A stretch of DNA of 60,022 nt. It comes from Blastococcus atacamensis. GTDB taxonomy: Bacteria; Actinomycetota; Actinomycetes; Mycobacteriales; Geodermatophilaceae. Position 1 is the first letter of the stretch. The number at the start of each line of letters is the position of its first letter. Shown one piece after another: positions 1 to 11,088 of the stretch. The stretch is from the NCBI RefSeq assembly GCF_002938425.1, contig NZ_POQU01000014.1, positions 1 through 60,022 of the forward strand, written 5' to 3'. The position numbers and the translations under genes are program-made. Below the pieces are notes generated by a model. That model had not been told where the DNA came from and made no database searches. It saw nothing but the letters and a program-made list of their open reading frames with translations.

Positions 1-1262
1 AGGTCGGCGGCACCTGCCTGCACCGCGGCTGCATCCCCACCAAGGCGCTGCTGCACGCCGGTGAGGTCGCCGACCTGGCCCGCGAGGGCGAGCAGTTCGG
101 CGTGAAGACGTCGCTGGCCGGCATCGACATGGACGGCGTCAACAGCTACAAGGACGGCGTGATCTCCAAGCTCTACAAGGGGCTGCAGGGTCTGGTGAAG
201 GCCCGCAAGATCACCTACGTCGAGGGCGAGGGCCGGCTCACCTCCCCGACGACCGTCGAGGTGAACGGTCAGAGCTACGAGGGCAAGCACGTCCTGCTGG
301 CCACCGGTTCCTACCCCCGGTCGCTCCCGGGCCTGGAGATCGACGGCACCAAGGTCATCACCAGCGACCACGCGTTGAACCTCGACCGCGTGCCGAGCTC
401 GGCGATCATCCTCGGCGGCGGCGTCATCGGCTGCGAGTTCGCCAGCGCGTGGAAGTCCTTCGGCGTCGACGTGACCATCGTCGAGGGCCTGCCGCACCTC
501 GTGCCGCTCGAGGACGAGGCGGCCTCGAAGCTGCTGGAGCGAGCTTTCCGCCGGCGCAAGATCGCCTTCGAGCTGGGCAGCCGGTTCTCCGGTGTGCAGC
601 TCACCGAGAACGGCGTCAAGGTCTCGCTCGAGAGCGGCAAGGAGCTGGAAGCCGAGCTGCTGCTCGTCGCCGTCGGCCGCGGCCCGGTCAGCTCCGGCAT
701 CGGGTACGAGGAGGTGGGCGTGGCCATGGAGCGCGGCTACGTCCTGGTCGACGAGTACATGCGCACGAACATCCCCACGATCTCCGCCGTCGGCGACCTC
801 GTGCCCACCCTCCAGCTGGCCCACGTCGGCTTCGGCGAGGGCATCCTCGTCGCCGAGCGCGTCGCGGGCCTGGAGCCGGCGCCCATCGACTACGCCGGCG
901 TTCCGCGGATCACCTACTCCGAGCCGGAGGTCGCCTCCGTCGGGCTCACCGAGGCCCAGGCCAAGGAGCGCTACGGCGAGGTCAAGACCCTCACCTACGA
1001 CCTCGCGGGCAACGGCCGCAGCCAGATCCTCAAGACCACCGGCGCCGTGAAGCTCATCCAGGCCCCCGACGGCCCGGTCGTGGGCATCCACATGGTCGGC
1101 AGCCGCGTCGGCGAGCTCATCGCCGAGGCACAGCTGATCTACAACTGGGAAGCCGAGGCCGACGACGTCGCCAGCCTCATCCACCCCCACCCGACGCAGA
1201 GCGAGGCCCTCGGTGAGGCCCACCTGGCTCTCGCCGGCAAGCCCCTGCACGTGCACGGCTGA
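1..1262 (+). CDS. lpdA: Dihydrolipoyl dehydrogenase (E3), 5' end cut off by the window
   Basis: FAD/NAD disulfide oxidoreductase that reoxidises dihydrolipoyl groups of the 2-oxoacid dehydrogenase complexes. The frame is open from base 3, and its first residues hold the redox-active disulfide [13 protein letters not shown], so the visible part is nearly complete; only about 40 N-terminal residues with the first FAD-binding loop lie outside. Further marks are the NAD-binding GGGVIGCEF, the second FAD motif AVGDL and the C-terminal catalytic HPHPTQSE. A start can be drawn at base 102, but that would remove the active-site cysteines, so it is internal. The gene lies 46 bp upstream of sucB (E2) in the same direction, the expected E3-E2 pair. 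Function is firm from the motifs. Confidence 0.95.
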   Translation, partial: VGGTCLHRGCIPTKALLHAGEVADLAREGEQFGVKTSLAGIDMDGVNSYKDGVISKLYKGLQGLVKARKITYVEGEGRLTSPTTVEVNGQSYEGKHVLLATGSYPRSLPGLEIDGTKVITSDHALNLDRVPSSAIILGGGVIGCEFASAWKSFGVDVTIVEGLPHLVPLEDEAASKLLERAFRRRKIAFELGSRFSGVQLTENGVKVSLESGKELEAELLLVAVGRGPVSSGIGYEEVGVAMERGYVLVDEYMRTNIPTISAVGDLVPTLQLAHVGFGEGILVAERVAGLEPAPIDYAGVPRITYSEPEVASVGLTEAQAKERYGEVKTLTYDLAGNGRSQILKTTGAVKLIQAPDGPVVGIHMVGSRVGELIAEAQLIYNWEAEADDVASLIHPHPTQSEALGEAHLALAGKPLHVHG

Positions 1263-1308
1263 ACCACCTACTCCCCCCCCATTCCGCGCCAGAAGGAGCA
1301 CTGCCCCG

Positions 1309-3156
1309 ATGCCGACGTCCGTCACCATGCCCGCCCTGGGCGAGAGCGTCACCGAGGGCACGGTCACTCGCTGGCTCAAGCAGGAGGGTGAGCAGGTCGC
1401 AGTCGACGAGCCCCTCCTCGAGGTCTCGACCGACAAGGTCGACACCGAGATCCCCTCGCCGGCCGCCGGCGTCCTGACCAAGATCGTGGTCGCGGAGGAC
1501 GAGACGGTCGAGGTCGGCGCCGAACTCGCCGTCATCGGCGGCGAGGGCGACGACGGCGACGCGGGCGGTGGCGGCGACGCCGCCTCGGCCGACGACGAGA
1601 CCATGCCCGCGACCCCGGACCAGCAGGTCGAGGACGCCTCTCCTGCTCCGCAGGATGAGCAGCCGGCGGCCGAGCCGGCGCCCGTCCAGAGCGGCGGCGA
1701 CTCCGGTGGCTCGAGCGGCGGCGGCGAGGGCACCCCGGTGACCATGCCGGCGCTGGGCGAGAGCGTCACCGAGGGCACCGTCACCCGCTGGCTGAAGGCC
1801 GTGGGCGACGAGATCACCGCCGACGAGCCGCTGCTCGAGGTCTCCACCGACAAGGTCGACACGGAGATCCCGGCGCCGGTCAGCGGCACCCTGCTGGAGA
1901 TCACGGTCAACGAGGACGAGACCGTGGACGTCGGCGCCCAGCTGGCCGTCATCGGCGTCGCCGGCGGTGGCTCGGCCCCCGCTCCGCAGCAGGAGGCCCC
2001 CAAGCAGGAGGCCCCCAAGCAGGAGGCGCAGCCGGCGCCGCAGGCCGCGCCCGAGGCAAAGCCCGCCGCGGCCGCCACCGAGCAGCCCGGTGGCGACTAC
2101 GGCGCCAGCGGCGCCCAGCCGTCGACCTCGCCGACGTCCGCGCCCGCGCCCCAGGTCGCCCCGCAGGCTCCGGCTCCCACGGCATCCGCCCCGGCGCCCT
2201 CGGGTGACGGTGGCGGGCAGTACGTGACCCCACTGGTCCGCCGGCTCGCGGCTGACCACGGCGTCGACCTCGGGAGTGTCACCGGCACCGGCGTCGGCGG
2301 CCGCATCCGCAAGCAGGACGTCCTCGCCGCGGCGGAGAAGGCCGCGGCTCCGGCGGCGTCCGCGCCCGCAGCTCCGGCTGCCTCGACCGGCGCACGTACG
2401 CCGTCCCCGGCGGCGGCGCCCAACACCTCGGTCCGTGGCCGGACGGAGAAGCTGTCGCGCCTGCGCGCGGTCATCGCCCGCCGCATGGTCGAGTCGCTGC
2501 AGGTCAGCGCCCAGCTGACCACCGTTGTCGAGGCCGACGTCACCCGCATCGCGCACCTGCGCCAGCAGTCGAAGTCGGCGTTCGAGGCCCGCGAGGGCGT
2601 CAAGCTGACCTTCCTGCCGTTCTTCGCCAAGGCCGCGGTCGAGGCGCTGAAGGCCCACCCGTCGGTGAACTCCTCGATCGACCAGGAGGCCGGCACCGTC
2701 ACCTACCACGACACCGAGAACCTGGGCATCGCGGTGGACACGGAGCGCGGGCTGCTCGTCCCGGTGATCCACGAGGCCGGCGACCTGAGCCTCGGCGGGA
2801 TCGCCCGCAAGATCGGCGACCTGGCCGAGCGCACCCGCACCAACAAGGTGACGCCCGACGAGCTCGGTGGCGGCACGTTCACGCTGACCAACACCGGCAG
2901 CCGGGGGGCGCTGTTCGACACCCCGATCATCAACCAGCCGCAGGTCGCCATCCTCGGCGTCGGCTCGGTCGTGAAGCGCCCGGTGGTCGTCCAGGACGCC
3001 GAGCTCGGCGAGGTGATCGCGGTGCGGTCGATGGTCTACCTGGCGCTCACCTACGACCACCGCATCGTCGACGGCGCCGACGCCGCACGGTTCCTCGGGA
3101 CGGTGAAGGAACGGCTGGAAGCCGGCCAGTTCCACGGCGAGCTCGGCCTCGCCTGA
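1309..3156 (+). CDS. sucB: Dihydrolipoyl acyltransferase (E2) of 2-oxoacid dehydrogenase complex, two lipoyl domains
   Basis: 615-residue E2 core that transfers succinyl or acetyl groups from lipoyl-lysine to CoA. Two nearly identical lipoyl domains (about residues 2-78 and 146-220) each carry the lipoylated lysine in [10 protein letters not shown]. They are joined by Ala/Pro/Glu linkers that include a small QEAPK tandem repeat near base 1990. A peripheral subunit-binding domain (about 305-340) follows, then the catalytic acyltransferase domain with HRIVDG (catalytic His about 584). The ATG at 1309 is chosen over an upstream extension because AGAAGGAG lies 10 nt before it and the lipoyl domain begins at once. 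In actinobacteria one such E2 often serves both the 2-oxoglutarate and pyruvate complexes, so the sucB symbol is conventional. lipB and lipA, needed to lipoylate it, are downstream in this window. Confidence 0.95.
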   Translation: MPTSVTMPALGESVTEGTVTRWLKQEGEQVAVDEPLLEVSTDKVDTEIPSPAAGVLTKIVVAEDETVEVGAELAVIGGEGDDGDAGGGGDAASADDETMPATPDQQVEDASPAPQDEQPAAEPAPVQSGGDSGGSSGGGEGTPVTMPALGESVTEGTVTRWLKAVGDEITADEPLLEVSTDKVDTEIPAPVSGTLLEITVNEDETVDVGAQLAVIGVAGGGSAPAPQQEAPKQEAPKQEAQPAPQAAPEAKPAAAATEQPGGDYGASGAQPSTSPTSAPAPQVAPQAPAPTASAPAPSGDGGGQYVTPLVRRLAADHGVDLGSVTGTGVGGRIRKQDVLAAAEKAAAPAASAPAAPAASTGARTPSPAAAPNTSVRGRTEKLSRLRAVIARRMVESLQVSAQLTTVVEADVTRIAHLRQQSKSAFEAREGVKLTFLPFFAKAAVEALKAHPSVNSSIDQEAGTVTYHDTENLGIAVDTERGLLVPVIHEAGDLSLGGIARKIGDLAERTRTNKVTPDELGGGTFTLTNTGSRGALFDTPIINQPQVAILGVGSVVKRPVVVQDAELGEVIAVRSMVYLALTYDHRIVDGADAARFLGTVKERLEAGQFHGELGLA

Positions 3157-3165
3157 CGTACGCCC

Positions 3166-3199
3166 GCTCGGGGCCCCGGTGACCACCGGGGCCCCGAGC
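3166..3199 (+). terminator. Hairpin terminator after sucB
   Basis: Perfect 16-bp inverted repeat (3166-3181 with 3184-3199) made almost wholly of G and C, ten bases after the sucB stop. It has no U-run, as is common in high-GC actinobacteria. It separates the lpdA-sucB unit from the next gene. Confidence 0.7.
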
Positions 3200-3237
3200 C
3201 CGTTCTGCCCCCGCTACCCCGTATCCGGGAGTGCCGC

Positions 3238-4143
3238 ATGAAGATCGCCGTGGCCGGCGCGTCCGGCTTCGTGGGCAGCGCCCTGCTCCCGGCTCTCCGC
3301 GAGGACGGGCACGAGGTCCTCCAGCTGGTCCGCCGCACGCCCCGGACCGCGGAGGAGCACCGGTGGGACCCCCAGCACCGCCGGATCGACACCACGCTGC
3401 TCGATGACGTCGACGCGGTCGTGAACCTCGGGGGCGTGGGCGTGGGCGACCGCCGCTGGAACGAGCGTCACAAGCAGGCTGTGCTGTCCAGCCGGGTGGA
3501 GACGACGGCGACGATCAGCCAGGCGCTCGCCGACGCGGCCGCCGCCGACCCCGGCCGGCCCCGCGTGCTCGTGAACGCCTCCGGCGTGGGCTTCTACGGC
3601 GACACCGGGAACCGGGTGATCGACGAGGACGCCCCGGCCGGCGACGACTTCCTGGCCCGGGTGTGCGTGGCGTGGGAGGGCGCGACCGAGCCGGCCGCGC
3701 AGGCCGGTGTGCGGGTGGCCCGGATCCGCACCGGCCTGGTGCTCGGCCCCGGCGGACTGCTCAAGCAGCTCCTGCCCCTCTTCCGGGCGGGACTCGGCGG
3801 TCGACTGGGGTCCGGGAAGCAGTACATGCCCTGGATCAGCCTGCGGGACGAGGTGGACGCGATCCGGTTCCTGCTCACCACGCCCGTGGAGGGGCCGGTC
3901 AACCTCAGCGGGCCGACTCCGGTTCCCAACGCCGAGTTCACCGCGGCGTTCGGCCGCGCGGTGCACCGGCCCGCCGTGCTCGTCGTCCCGCCGCCCGCCC
4001 TGCGGCTGGCGCTGGGCGAGTTCGCCCGCGTCGGGGTGCTCGCCGGACAGCGCGCCGTTCCGGCCGTCCTGACCGAGGCGGGCTTCCGGTTCACCCACAC
4101 CGACGTCGAGTCCGCCCTGCGTGCGGCGGTCGCCCGCGCCTGA
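3238..4143 (+). CDS. TIGR01777 family NAD-binding epimerase-like protein (SDR39U1/YfcH type)
   Basis: 301-residue extended short-chain dehydrogenase. The N-terminus has the Rossmann motif GASGFVGSAL, the middle ASGVGFYG followed by a DEDAP stretch typical of the family, and the C-terminus the DUF1731 tail (PPALRLALGEF ... LTEAGFRFTH). The start ATG has GGGAG about 6 nt upstream. Substrate and reaction are unknown for the whole family. A member sits between the E2 gene and lipB in many actinobacteria (Rv2216 in M. tuberculosis, from recall), so a link to lipoyl metabolism is suspected but unproven. The family call is strong; no function is claimed. Confidence 0.85.
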   Translation: MKIAVAGASGFVGSALLPALREDGHEVLQLVRRTPRTAEEHRWDPQHRRIDTTLLDDVDAVVNLGGVGVGDRRWNERHKQAVLSSRVETTATISQALADAAAADPGRPRVLVNASGVGFYGDTGNRVIDEDAPAGDDFLARVCVAWEGATEPAAQAGVRVARIRTGLVLGPGGLLKQLLPLFRAGLGGRLGSGKQYMPWISLRDEVDAIRFLLTTPVEGPVNLSGPTPVPNAEFTAAFGRAVHRPAVLVVPPPALRLALGEFARVGVLAGQRAVPAVLTEAGFRFTHTDVESALRAAVARA

Positions 4144-4147
4144 CGGC

Positions 4148-5734
4148 TCAGCCGGTCCGGACGGCGGAGTCGATCCGCCAGCCCCCGGTCGTGCGCACCA
4201 GCACGACCTGCACCGGCGCGTCCGACCGCCCGGGCACGGTGCGCAGCACCGGTCCCTCCGGCCGGCCGGCCGGGACCACCAGGTAGTCCAGCCAGCGGTC
4301 GACGAGCTGCAGTTCCGCCCGCTCCGGTGAGGCGTCCAGCACGGTCACGTCCCGCACCACCGGGGAGAAGCCGCTGAGCGCCTCGCCGGCGCCGGCCAGC
4401 ACCCGGGCGTGCTCCTGGTCGGTTCCCAGCAGCGCGCTGCCCGGCGTGTAGACCTCGGAGAGCCGCTCGGGACCGGCGGGACCGAAAGCCTCGGCCCGCC
4501 GCTGGTAGAGCTCCGCGACCAGTGCCCGCCACTCCTCCGGCGTCCCTGGCTCGGCGGTCTCCGGGAGCCCCTCGGTCCCCGTCGGCTCGGGGGCGGGCTC
4601 CGGCCGCGGCGGTGCCGACGGCGGAGAGGTGGACGCCGCCGCGGTGGACGCCGCCTCGGACGGCTGCCCCGCGGCAGGAGCGCTGCCGGAGCCCCACCGG
4701 GTGCCGGCCCACGCGGTCAGCGACAACGCGATGAGCACTACGGCCGCCAGCAGCAGGCCGCGGGCGGCGCGGGCGGGGACCAGCTGACGCCGTCCCGACC
4801 GGTCCTGCTCGGCGACGACCGGTGCCGGACGCGGCCGACGGCCGGCCACGACGTGGGTGAGCGCCGTCCGCACGTCGGGCCGGCCGGCCGAGGCGACGGG
4901 CGCGCCGGAGCCGAGGACCACCGCCTCAGCGCGGCACGCGTGCCGGAGGTCGAGGGCGAACTCCGCGGCGGTCCCCCGCTCGTGCGGCTCGGCGGCGAGT
5001 CCCCGCCGGATGACGGTCACCAGGGCCGCCGGAGCGTCCGGGGCCAGCTCCGCCAGGTCGGGGACGGACCCCTCGGCGGCGACCTCGAGGATGTCCTCCG
5101 GGGTGGCCGCGTTCCACGGGGAGATGCCGGTGAGCGCGTGGAAGGCGGCCGCCGCGACCCCGAAGACGTCCGACGGCGGGCCCGGGACACCGCCGCGGGC
5201 CACGACCGGGTCGACGTAGGCGGGCGTCACCTCGGCGACGGCGGTCTCCCCCAGCACCCGGGCCACCCCGAGGTCGGTGAGCACGGGCCGCCCCTCGGCG
5301 GTGAAGAGGATGTTCCCGGGCGCGAGGTCGCCGTGGACGACGCCGTGCTCGTGCGCGTGCGCGAGGGCGGACGCCACCGGCGCCAGCGCGGTGACCACCT
5401 CCCCCGGGGCGAGCCGGCCGCGCCGGGCGAGCAGCGCCGCCAGGCTGCCGCCGGCCAGCAGGTCGAGCACCAGGGCCACCCGGGGCGTGCCCCCACGCCG
5501 CGGCTGGTGCACGACCTCGTGCAGCCGGACCAGGTGCGGGTGGTCCAGTTCGCCCAGCAGCGCCGCCTCGCGCACCTGCCGGTCCGGGTCCCCGGCCACG
5601 AGCACCTTGACGGCCACCGGGTCACCCCCGCCACGCGGAACTGCGCGCCACACCTCTCCGGACCCGCCGCGGCCCAGCAGCACCTGCAGCGTGTACCCGG
5701 GGACGTGCGGCGGGACGGGCGCGGGAAGCGACAT
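4148..5734 (-). CDS. Membrane-anchored serine/threonine protein kinase
   Basis: 528-residue Hanks-type kinase. Residues about 10-280 hold the kinase domain: glycine loop GRGGSGEVW, VAVKVL lysine, catalytic loop HGDLAPGN and DLG in place of DFG. The HRD arginine is replaced by glycine (HGD), so activation-loop control may differ from classical RD kinases. After a charged juxtamembrane stretch comes one membrane helix (GLLLAAVVLIALSLTAW, about 335-355), then a Pro/Ala/Ser-rich linker and an outer domain of about 110 residues that is not a PASTA repeat. The ATG at 5734 is chosen because a TACGGT -10 box stands 7 nt before it. It converges on the TIGR01777 gene with only 4 bp between the stops. 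Substrate and outer ligand are unknown. Confidence 0.88.
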   Translation of the reverse strand: MSLPAPVPPHVPGYTLQVLLGRGGSGEVWRAVPRGGGDPVAVKVLVAGDPDRQVREAALLGELDHPHLVRLHEVVHQPRRGGTPRVALVLDLLAGGSLAALLARRGRLAPGEVVTALAPVASALAHAHEHGVVHGDLAPGNILFTAEGRPVLTDLGVARVLGETAVAEVTPAYVDPVVARGGVPGPPSDVFGVAAAAFHALTGISPWNAATPEDILEVAAEGSVPDLAELAPDAPAALVTVIRRGLAAEPHERGTAAEFALDLRHACRAEAVVLGSGAPVASAGRPDVRTALTHVVAGRRPRPAPVVAEQDRSGRRQLVPARAARGLLLAAVVLIALSLTAWAGTRWGSGSAPAAGQPSEAASTAAASTSPPSAPPRPEPAPEPTGTEGLPETAEPGTPEEWRALVAELYQRRAEAFGPAGPERLSEVYTPGSALLGTDQEHARVLAGAGEALSGFSPVVRDVTVLDASPERAELQLVDRWLDYLVVPAGRPEGPVLRTVPGRSDAPVQVVLVRTTGGWRIDSAVRTG

Positions 5735-5741
5735 GCCCGGC

Positions 5742-5747
5742 ACCGTA
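5742..5747 (-). promoter_or_regulatory. -10 box TACGGT for the kinase gene (leaderless)
   Basis: TACGGT on the minus strand, 7 nt before the kinase ATG. The spacing puts transcription start at or next to the start codon. No -35 is evident. Confidence 0.5.
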
Positions 5748-5838
5748 GGGGGAACCGACCGCAACGCGTTCCGGTTGTCCACAGGCCGGGTGCTGCACCC
5801 GGGCGGCCCGCTGCACGCACCCCGGACACCGCCGGGCG

Positions 5839-5904
5839 GTGTCGACGCCCACGCACGCCGAGGTCGTCGTGGTCGGAGCCGGGCTGTCGGTGGCGACGCG
5901 CTGA
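5839..5904 (+). pseudogene. Possible N-terminal stub of a FAD/NAD-binding oxidoreductase
   Basis: GTG-started frame of 21 codons ending in TGA. It reads as the first strand and glycine loop of a Rossmann-type flavoprotein (EVVVVGAGLS) and then stops. It lies directly against the peptidase E remnant, as if two decayed genes had been joined by deletion. Such a short match could be chance, so confidence is low. Confidence 0.3.
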
Positions 5905-6213
5905 GCCTCTTCCCGATGCCCACGGTCGCCGACCTGCGCGCCCATCTGCTGGCGCGGGACGTCGTGTGGGTCGGCGGCGGGAGCGTGGCAACCTGACTCC
6001 GAGGAGCCGCGCCGGCCGCTCCACCACCGCCTGGCCGCCGACGGCACCCTTTCCGGAGGCCATGCGACCGACGACGGCGCGGGCCTGGTCTACCGCGTCA
6101 CGGAGCTGGTGGAGGCGGTCGCCGACCGGCCCGGGGCGGCGGCCGACCGGGTGGAGCGCGGCACCGGCGGCAGGGCCGTCGAGACCCGCGTCGAGCCCCA
6201 CCGGCCGGCCTGA
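5895..6213 (+). pseudogene. Peptidase E (family S51) remnant with internal deletion
   Basis: Two adjacent pieces match the actinobacterial dipeptidase E family as I recall it. The first (5895-5994) reads LSLFPMPTVADLRAHLL then VVWVGGGSVA, the middle of the protein. The second (5995-6213, frame shifted) reads [19 protein letters not shown], then ATDDGAGL and [12 protein letters not shown], the C-terminal part up to the natural stop. The first ~60 residues are missing, and the junction at about 5994 removes the region that should hold the catalytic serine (GxSAGS). The gene cannot be functional. It fills most of the gap between the kinase and lipB. Confidence 0.75.
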
Positions 6214-6217
6214 GGCA

Positions 6218-6223
6218 TAGGCT
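6218..6223 (+). promoter_or_regulatory. -10 box TAGGCT for lipB (leaderless)
   Basis: TAGGCT, 7 nt before the lipB GTG. The spacing implies a leaderless mRNA and supports the chosen start. Confidence 0.5.
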
Positions 6224-6230
6224 GGCACCC

Positions 6231-6881
6231 GTGACGCTCGAGGTGCACCGGCTCGGCATGGTCGGCTACGAGGAGGCATGGGCGCGCCAGCGCGAGCTGC
6301 ACGCCCGGGTCGTGGAGGGCAGCGCTCCCGACACGCTCCTGCTGCTGGAGCACCCGTCGGTCTACACCGCCGGGCGCCGCACCGAGCCGCACGAACGCCC
6401 CGCGGACGGGACGCCGGTCGTCGATGTCGACCGCGGCGGCAAGATCACCTGGCACGGCCCCGGGCAGCTCGTCGGCTATCCGATCGTCGCGCTGCCGGAC
6501 CCGGTCGACGTCGTGGCCTACGTCCGCCGGCTGGAGGCCGCGCTGATCGAGGTCTGCTCGGCGTTCGGCGTCGACGCCGGCCGGGTCGAGGGGCGCAGCG
6601 GCGTCTGGCTGCCCGCGGACGAGCCCGGCGCCGGTTTCCGGCCGGAGCGCAAGGTGGCCGCGATCGGCATCCGGGTGGCCCGCGGCGTCACCATGCACGG
6701 CTTCGCGCTCAACTGCGATCCGGACCTCGGGGCGTTCGGCGCGATCGTCCCGTGCGGGATCCCGGACGCCGGGGTCACCTCGCTGTCGGCCGAGCTGGGC
6801 CGCGACGTGACGGTCGCCGAGGCCCTTCAACCGGTCGAGGCGGCGATGGCGCGCGCCCTCGTCGTCGAGCCGGCGGCCTGA
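6231..6881 (+). CDS. lipB: Octanoyltransferase LipB
   Basis: 216 residues, full length. Transfers octanoyl from acyl carrier protein to the lipoyl-domain lysine, the first step of lipoate synthesis in the cytoplasm. The family signature [16 protein letters not shown] is present, as are the catalytic lysine (KVAAIGI) and the active-site cysteine loop ([14 protein letters not shown]). A GTG start 7 nt after a -10 box means a leaderless message. lipA, which completes the pathway, lies 9 kb downstream, and the substrate E2 lies upstream. In many relatives lipB and lipA are neighbours; here a block containing leuS and other genes separates them. Confidence 0.95.
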   Translation: MTLEVHRLGMVGYEEAWARQRELHARVVEGSAPDTLLLLEHPSVYTAGRRTEPHERPADGTPVVDVDRGGKITWHGPGQLVGYPIVALPDPVDVVAYVRRLEAALIEVCSAFGVDAGRVEGRSGVWLPADEPGAGFRPERKVAAIGIRVARGVTMHGFALNCDPDLGAFGAIVPCGIPDAGVTSLSAELGRDVTVAEALQPVEAAMARALVVEPAA

Positions 6882-6885
6882 GGGG

Positions 6886-7899
6886 TCAGCCGAGGTTGCG
6901 CGACCACGAGGTCAACCGGCCGGCCGACACGAACCCGAGCGCCTCGTTGACCGCCACCATCGGGGTGTTGGTCTCCGCGTTGTAGGTGCTGACCCGCCGT
7001 ACCTCGGGAAAGGCGACCGCCAGCTCCCGGAGGACGGCGGCCTTGAGCAGCGCGCCCAGCCGGTGACCGCGGTGTTCGCGCAGCACCAGCGTGCCGCCCT
7101 GGTGGGCGCGCACCGGGCCCGAGAGCGGCACCTGCAGGTCGGTGAACGCGACCAGCCGGCCATCGGCCACCGCTCCCGCCGACAGCACCGTGCGCCCCCG
7201 GGCCACGTGCGCCGCCTCGTACTCGCGCACCCGGTCGCCGTCCCAGCGTTCCTCCTCCACGGGGAGGTCGCCCTGGGGCGCGTCGCTGCTCATCCGCTGC
7301 TCCAGCAGCGCCCGGTCGTCGAGGAACTCGTCCGGGGCCCGGTCCCGCCAGGTGACCAGCTCGTAGCCCCCGCTGCGCGCCCGCGCGTCGGCCTCCATTG
7401 CCGCCAGCCGGTGGTCGTCCACCGGCAGCACCAGGTCGCGGCGGGTCTCCTCCAGATCGCACGTCCAGCCCAGCCGCTCCGCGAACCCGCGTCCGGGCGC
7501 GTCGTCGGCCGGCTCGTCGACCTCCGAGATGAGCACCGTCCGCCCGGCGGCGGCGCACAGCCGCAGGGCCTCGTCGTGCAGCACCCGGCCGATGCCCAGG
7601 CCCCGGTGCGCCGGGTGTACCGCGAGGTCGACGACCGCCATCCGCGGGTTGTCCTTCAGCGGGAAGAGCAGCCGCAGGGCACCGACCACGTCCCCGCCGA
7701 CCAGCGCAGCCCGGTGCGTGCCGTCCCGGAAACCGCCGGGATGGACCAGCTGGCGACCGAGCGCGACGTGCTCGGCCGCCGGCCGCGGTGCCTCGTCGGG
7801 CCGTGCGGCGCGAGCGGAGGCGGCGAGGACCTCGCACCACGCGGGGAAGAGGTCGTCGTCCGGGCCGAGCTCCGCGAGTGTCGCGGTCGAGGAGGTCAC
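6886..7899 (-). CDS. Tandem GNAT-family N-acetyltransferase
   Basis: 337 residues with two GNAT folds. The first (about 50-150) has an acetyl-CoA loop HPAHRGLGIGRVLH; the second (about 235-337) has REHRGHRLGALLK and ends in NEALGF. Two-domain GNATs include mycothiol synthase, but the MshD motifs are not obvious, so the acceptor is unknown. The GTG start follows a TAGAAC hexamer by 7 nt, a weaker leaderless promoter. It lies 32 bp downstream of leuS on the same strand and may be co-transcribed with it. Its stop is 5 bp from the lipB stop, convergent. Family certain, substrate not. Confidence 0.85.
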   Translation of the reverse strand: MTSSTATLAELGPDDDLFPAWCEVLAASARAARPDEAPRPAAEHVALGRQLVHPGGFRDGTHRAALVGGDVVGALRLLFPLKDNPRMAVVDLAVHPAHRGLGIGRVLHDEALRLCAAAGRTVLISEVDEPADDAPGRGFAERLGWTCDLEETRRDLVLPVDDHRLAAMEADARARSGGYELVTWRDRAPDEFLDDRALLEQRMSSDAPQGDLPVEEERWDGDRVREYEAAHVARGRTVLSAGAVADGRLVAFTDLQVPLSGPVRAHQGGTLVLREHRGHRLGALLKAAVLRELAVAFPEVRRVSTYNAETNTPMVAVNEALGFVSAGRLTSWSRNLG

Positions 7900-7931
7900 A
7901 CCCGTGGTTCTACCGCTCCGGGCAACCGCTT

Positions 7932-10826
<2,895 letters not shown>

Positions 10827-10864
10827 CGTGGGGCTCCCGTGGGGGTCGAACCGGCGGCGGGCAG

Positions 10865-10890
10865 AAAAAAACCCCTCACGCAGGAGGGGT
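10865..10890 (-). terminator. Intrinsic terminator in the leuS leader (attenuator)
   Basis: On the minus strand a 7-bp stem ACCCCTC/GAGGGGT with a 6-nt loop is followed at once by a run of T. A U-run terminator is unusual in this GC-rich window and sits about 40 nt before the leuS ATG, where it would stop leuS transcription. Confidence 0.8.
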
Positions 10891-10928
10891 CGGCCGTGCT
10901 GTCTGGACGTTCTCCGTCAGCACGGCCG
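10891..10928 (-). promoter_or_regulatory. Perfect 11-bp hairpin in leuS leader (pause or alternative structure)
   Basis: Arms 10891-10901 and 10918-10928 pair without a mismatch around a 16-nt loop. The 5' arm (minus strand) overlaps the last codons of the leader peptide. The 3' arm runs directly into a GCCGACC that can instead pair with GGTCGGC inside the peptide's Gly-Arg codons. Alternative pairing is therefore possible, as attenuation requires. Confidence 0.65.
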
Positions 10929-10952
10929 GCGAAGCAGGAGCCGACCGGTCAC
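10917..10952 (-). CDS. leuS leader peptide with Leu-Leu-Leu
   Basis: Eleven codons from GTG to TGA reading VTGRLLLRRPC. Codons 5-7 are CTC CTG CTT, three different leucine codons in a row. A TAGGCT -10 box 7 nt upstream makes it the leaderless first frame of the leuS transcript. The stop lies in the downstream hairpin. By analogy with amino-acid leader peptides, a ribosome stalled on the leucine codons when Leu-tRNA is scarce would change the folding and let RNA polymerase pass the terminator. The peptide and its codons are visible; the mechanism is inferred. Confidence 0.7.
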   Translation of the reverse strand: MTGRLLLRRPC

Positions 10953-10959
10953 AGACCAG

Positions 10960-10965
10960 AGCCTA
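10960..10965 (-). promoter_or_regulatory. -10 box TAGGCT for the leuS leader
   Basis: TAGGCT on the minus strand, 7 nt before the leader-peptide GTG; the same spacing recurs at lipB and other leaderless genes here. Confidence 0.5.
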
Positions 10966-11088
10966 CCGCCTGGACGCGGCGCCGTGACCGGCCGTTCCAC
11001 GACCGCCGCCTGGTCCCGCTCCCCCGTTCGGGCGAGGCGGTGCCGTCCCAGCCTCCCGCGGGGATGTGCTGCGACCGATGACGTCCGG

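Noticed and set aside
1177-3186. Long open frame antisense to sucB and similar long frames antisense to leuS, nadE and glnE
   Set aside because: In very GC-rich DNA stops are rare in the antisense frames of real genes. The translations are Arg/Gly/Asp-rich without domains, and the sense frames have clear motifs.
10828-11088. Upstream extension of the GGDEF-EAL frame across the leuS leader
   Set aside because: It would translate through the leuS attenuator in antisense and is Arg-rich without structure; later GTG starts are more likely.
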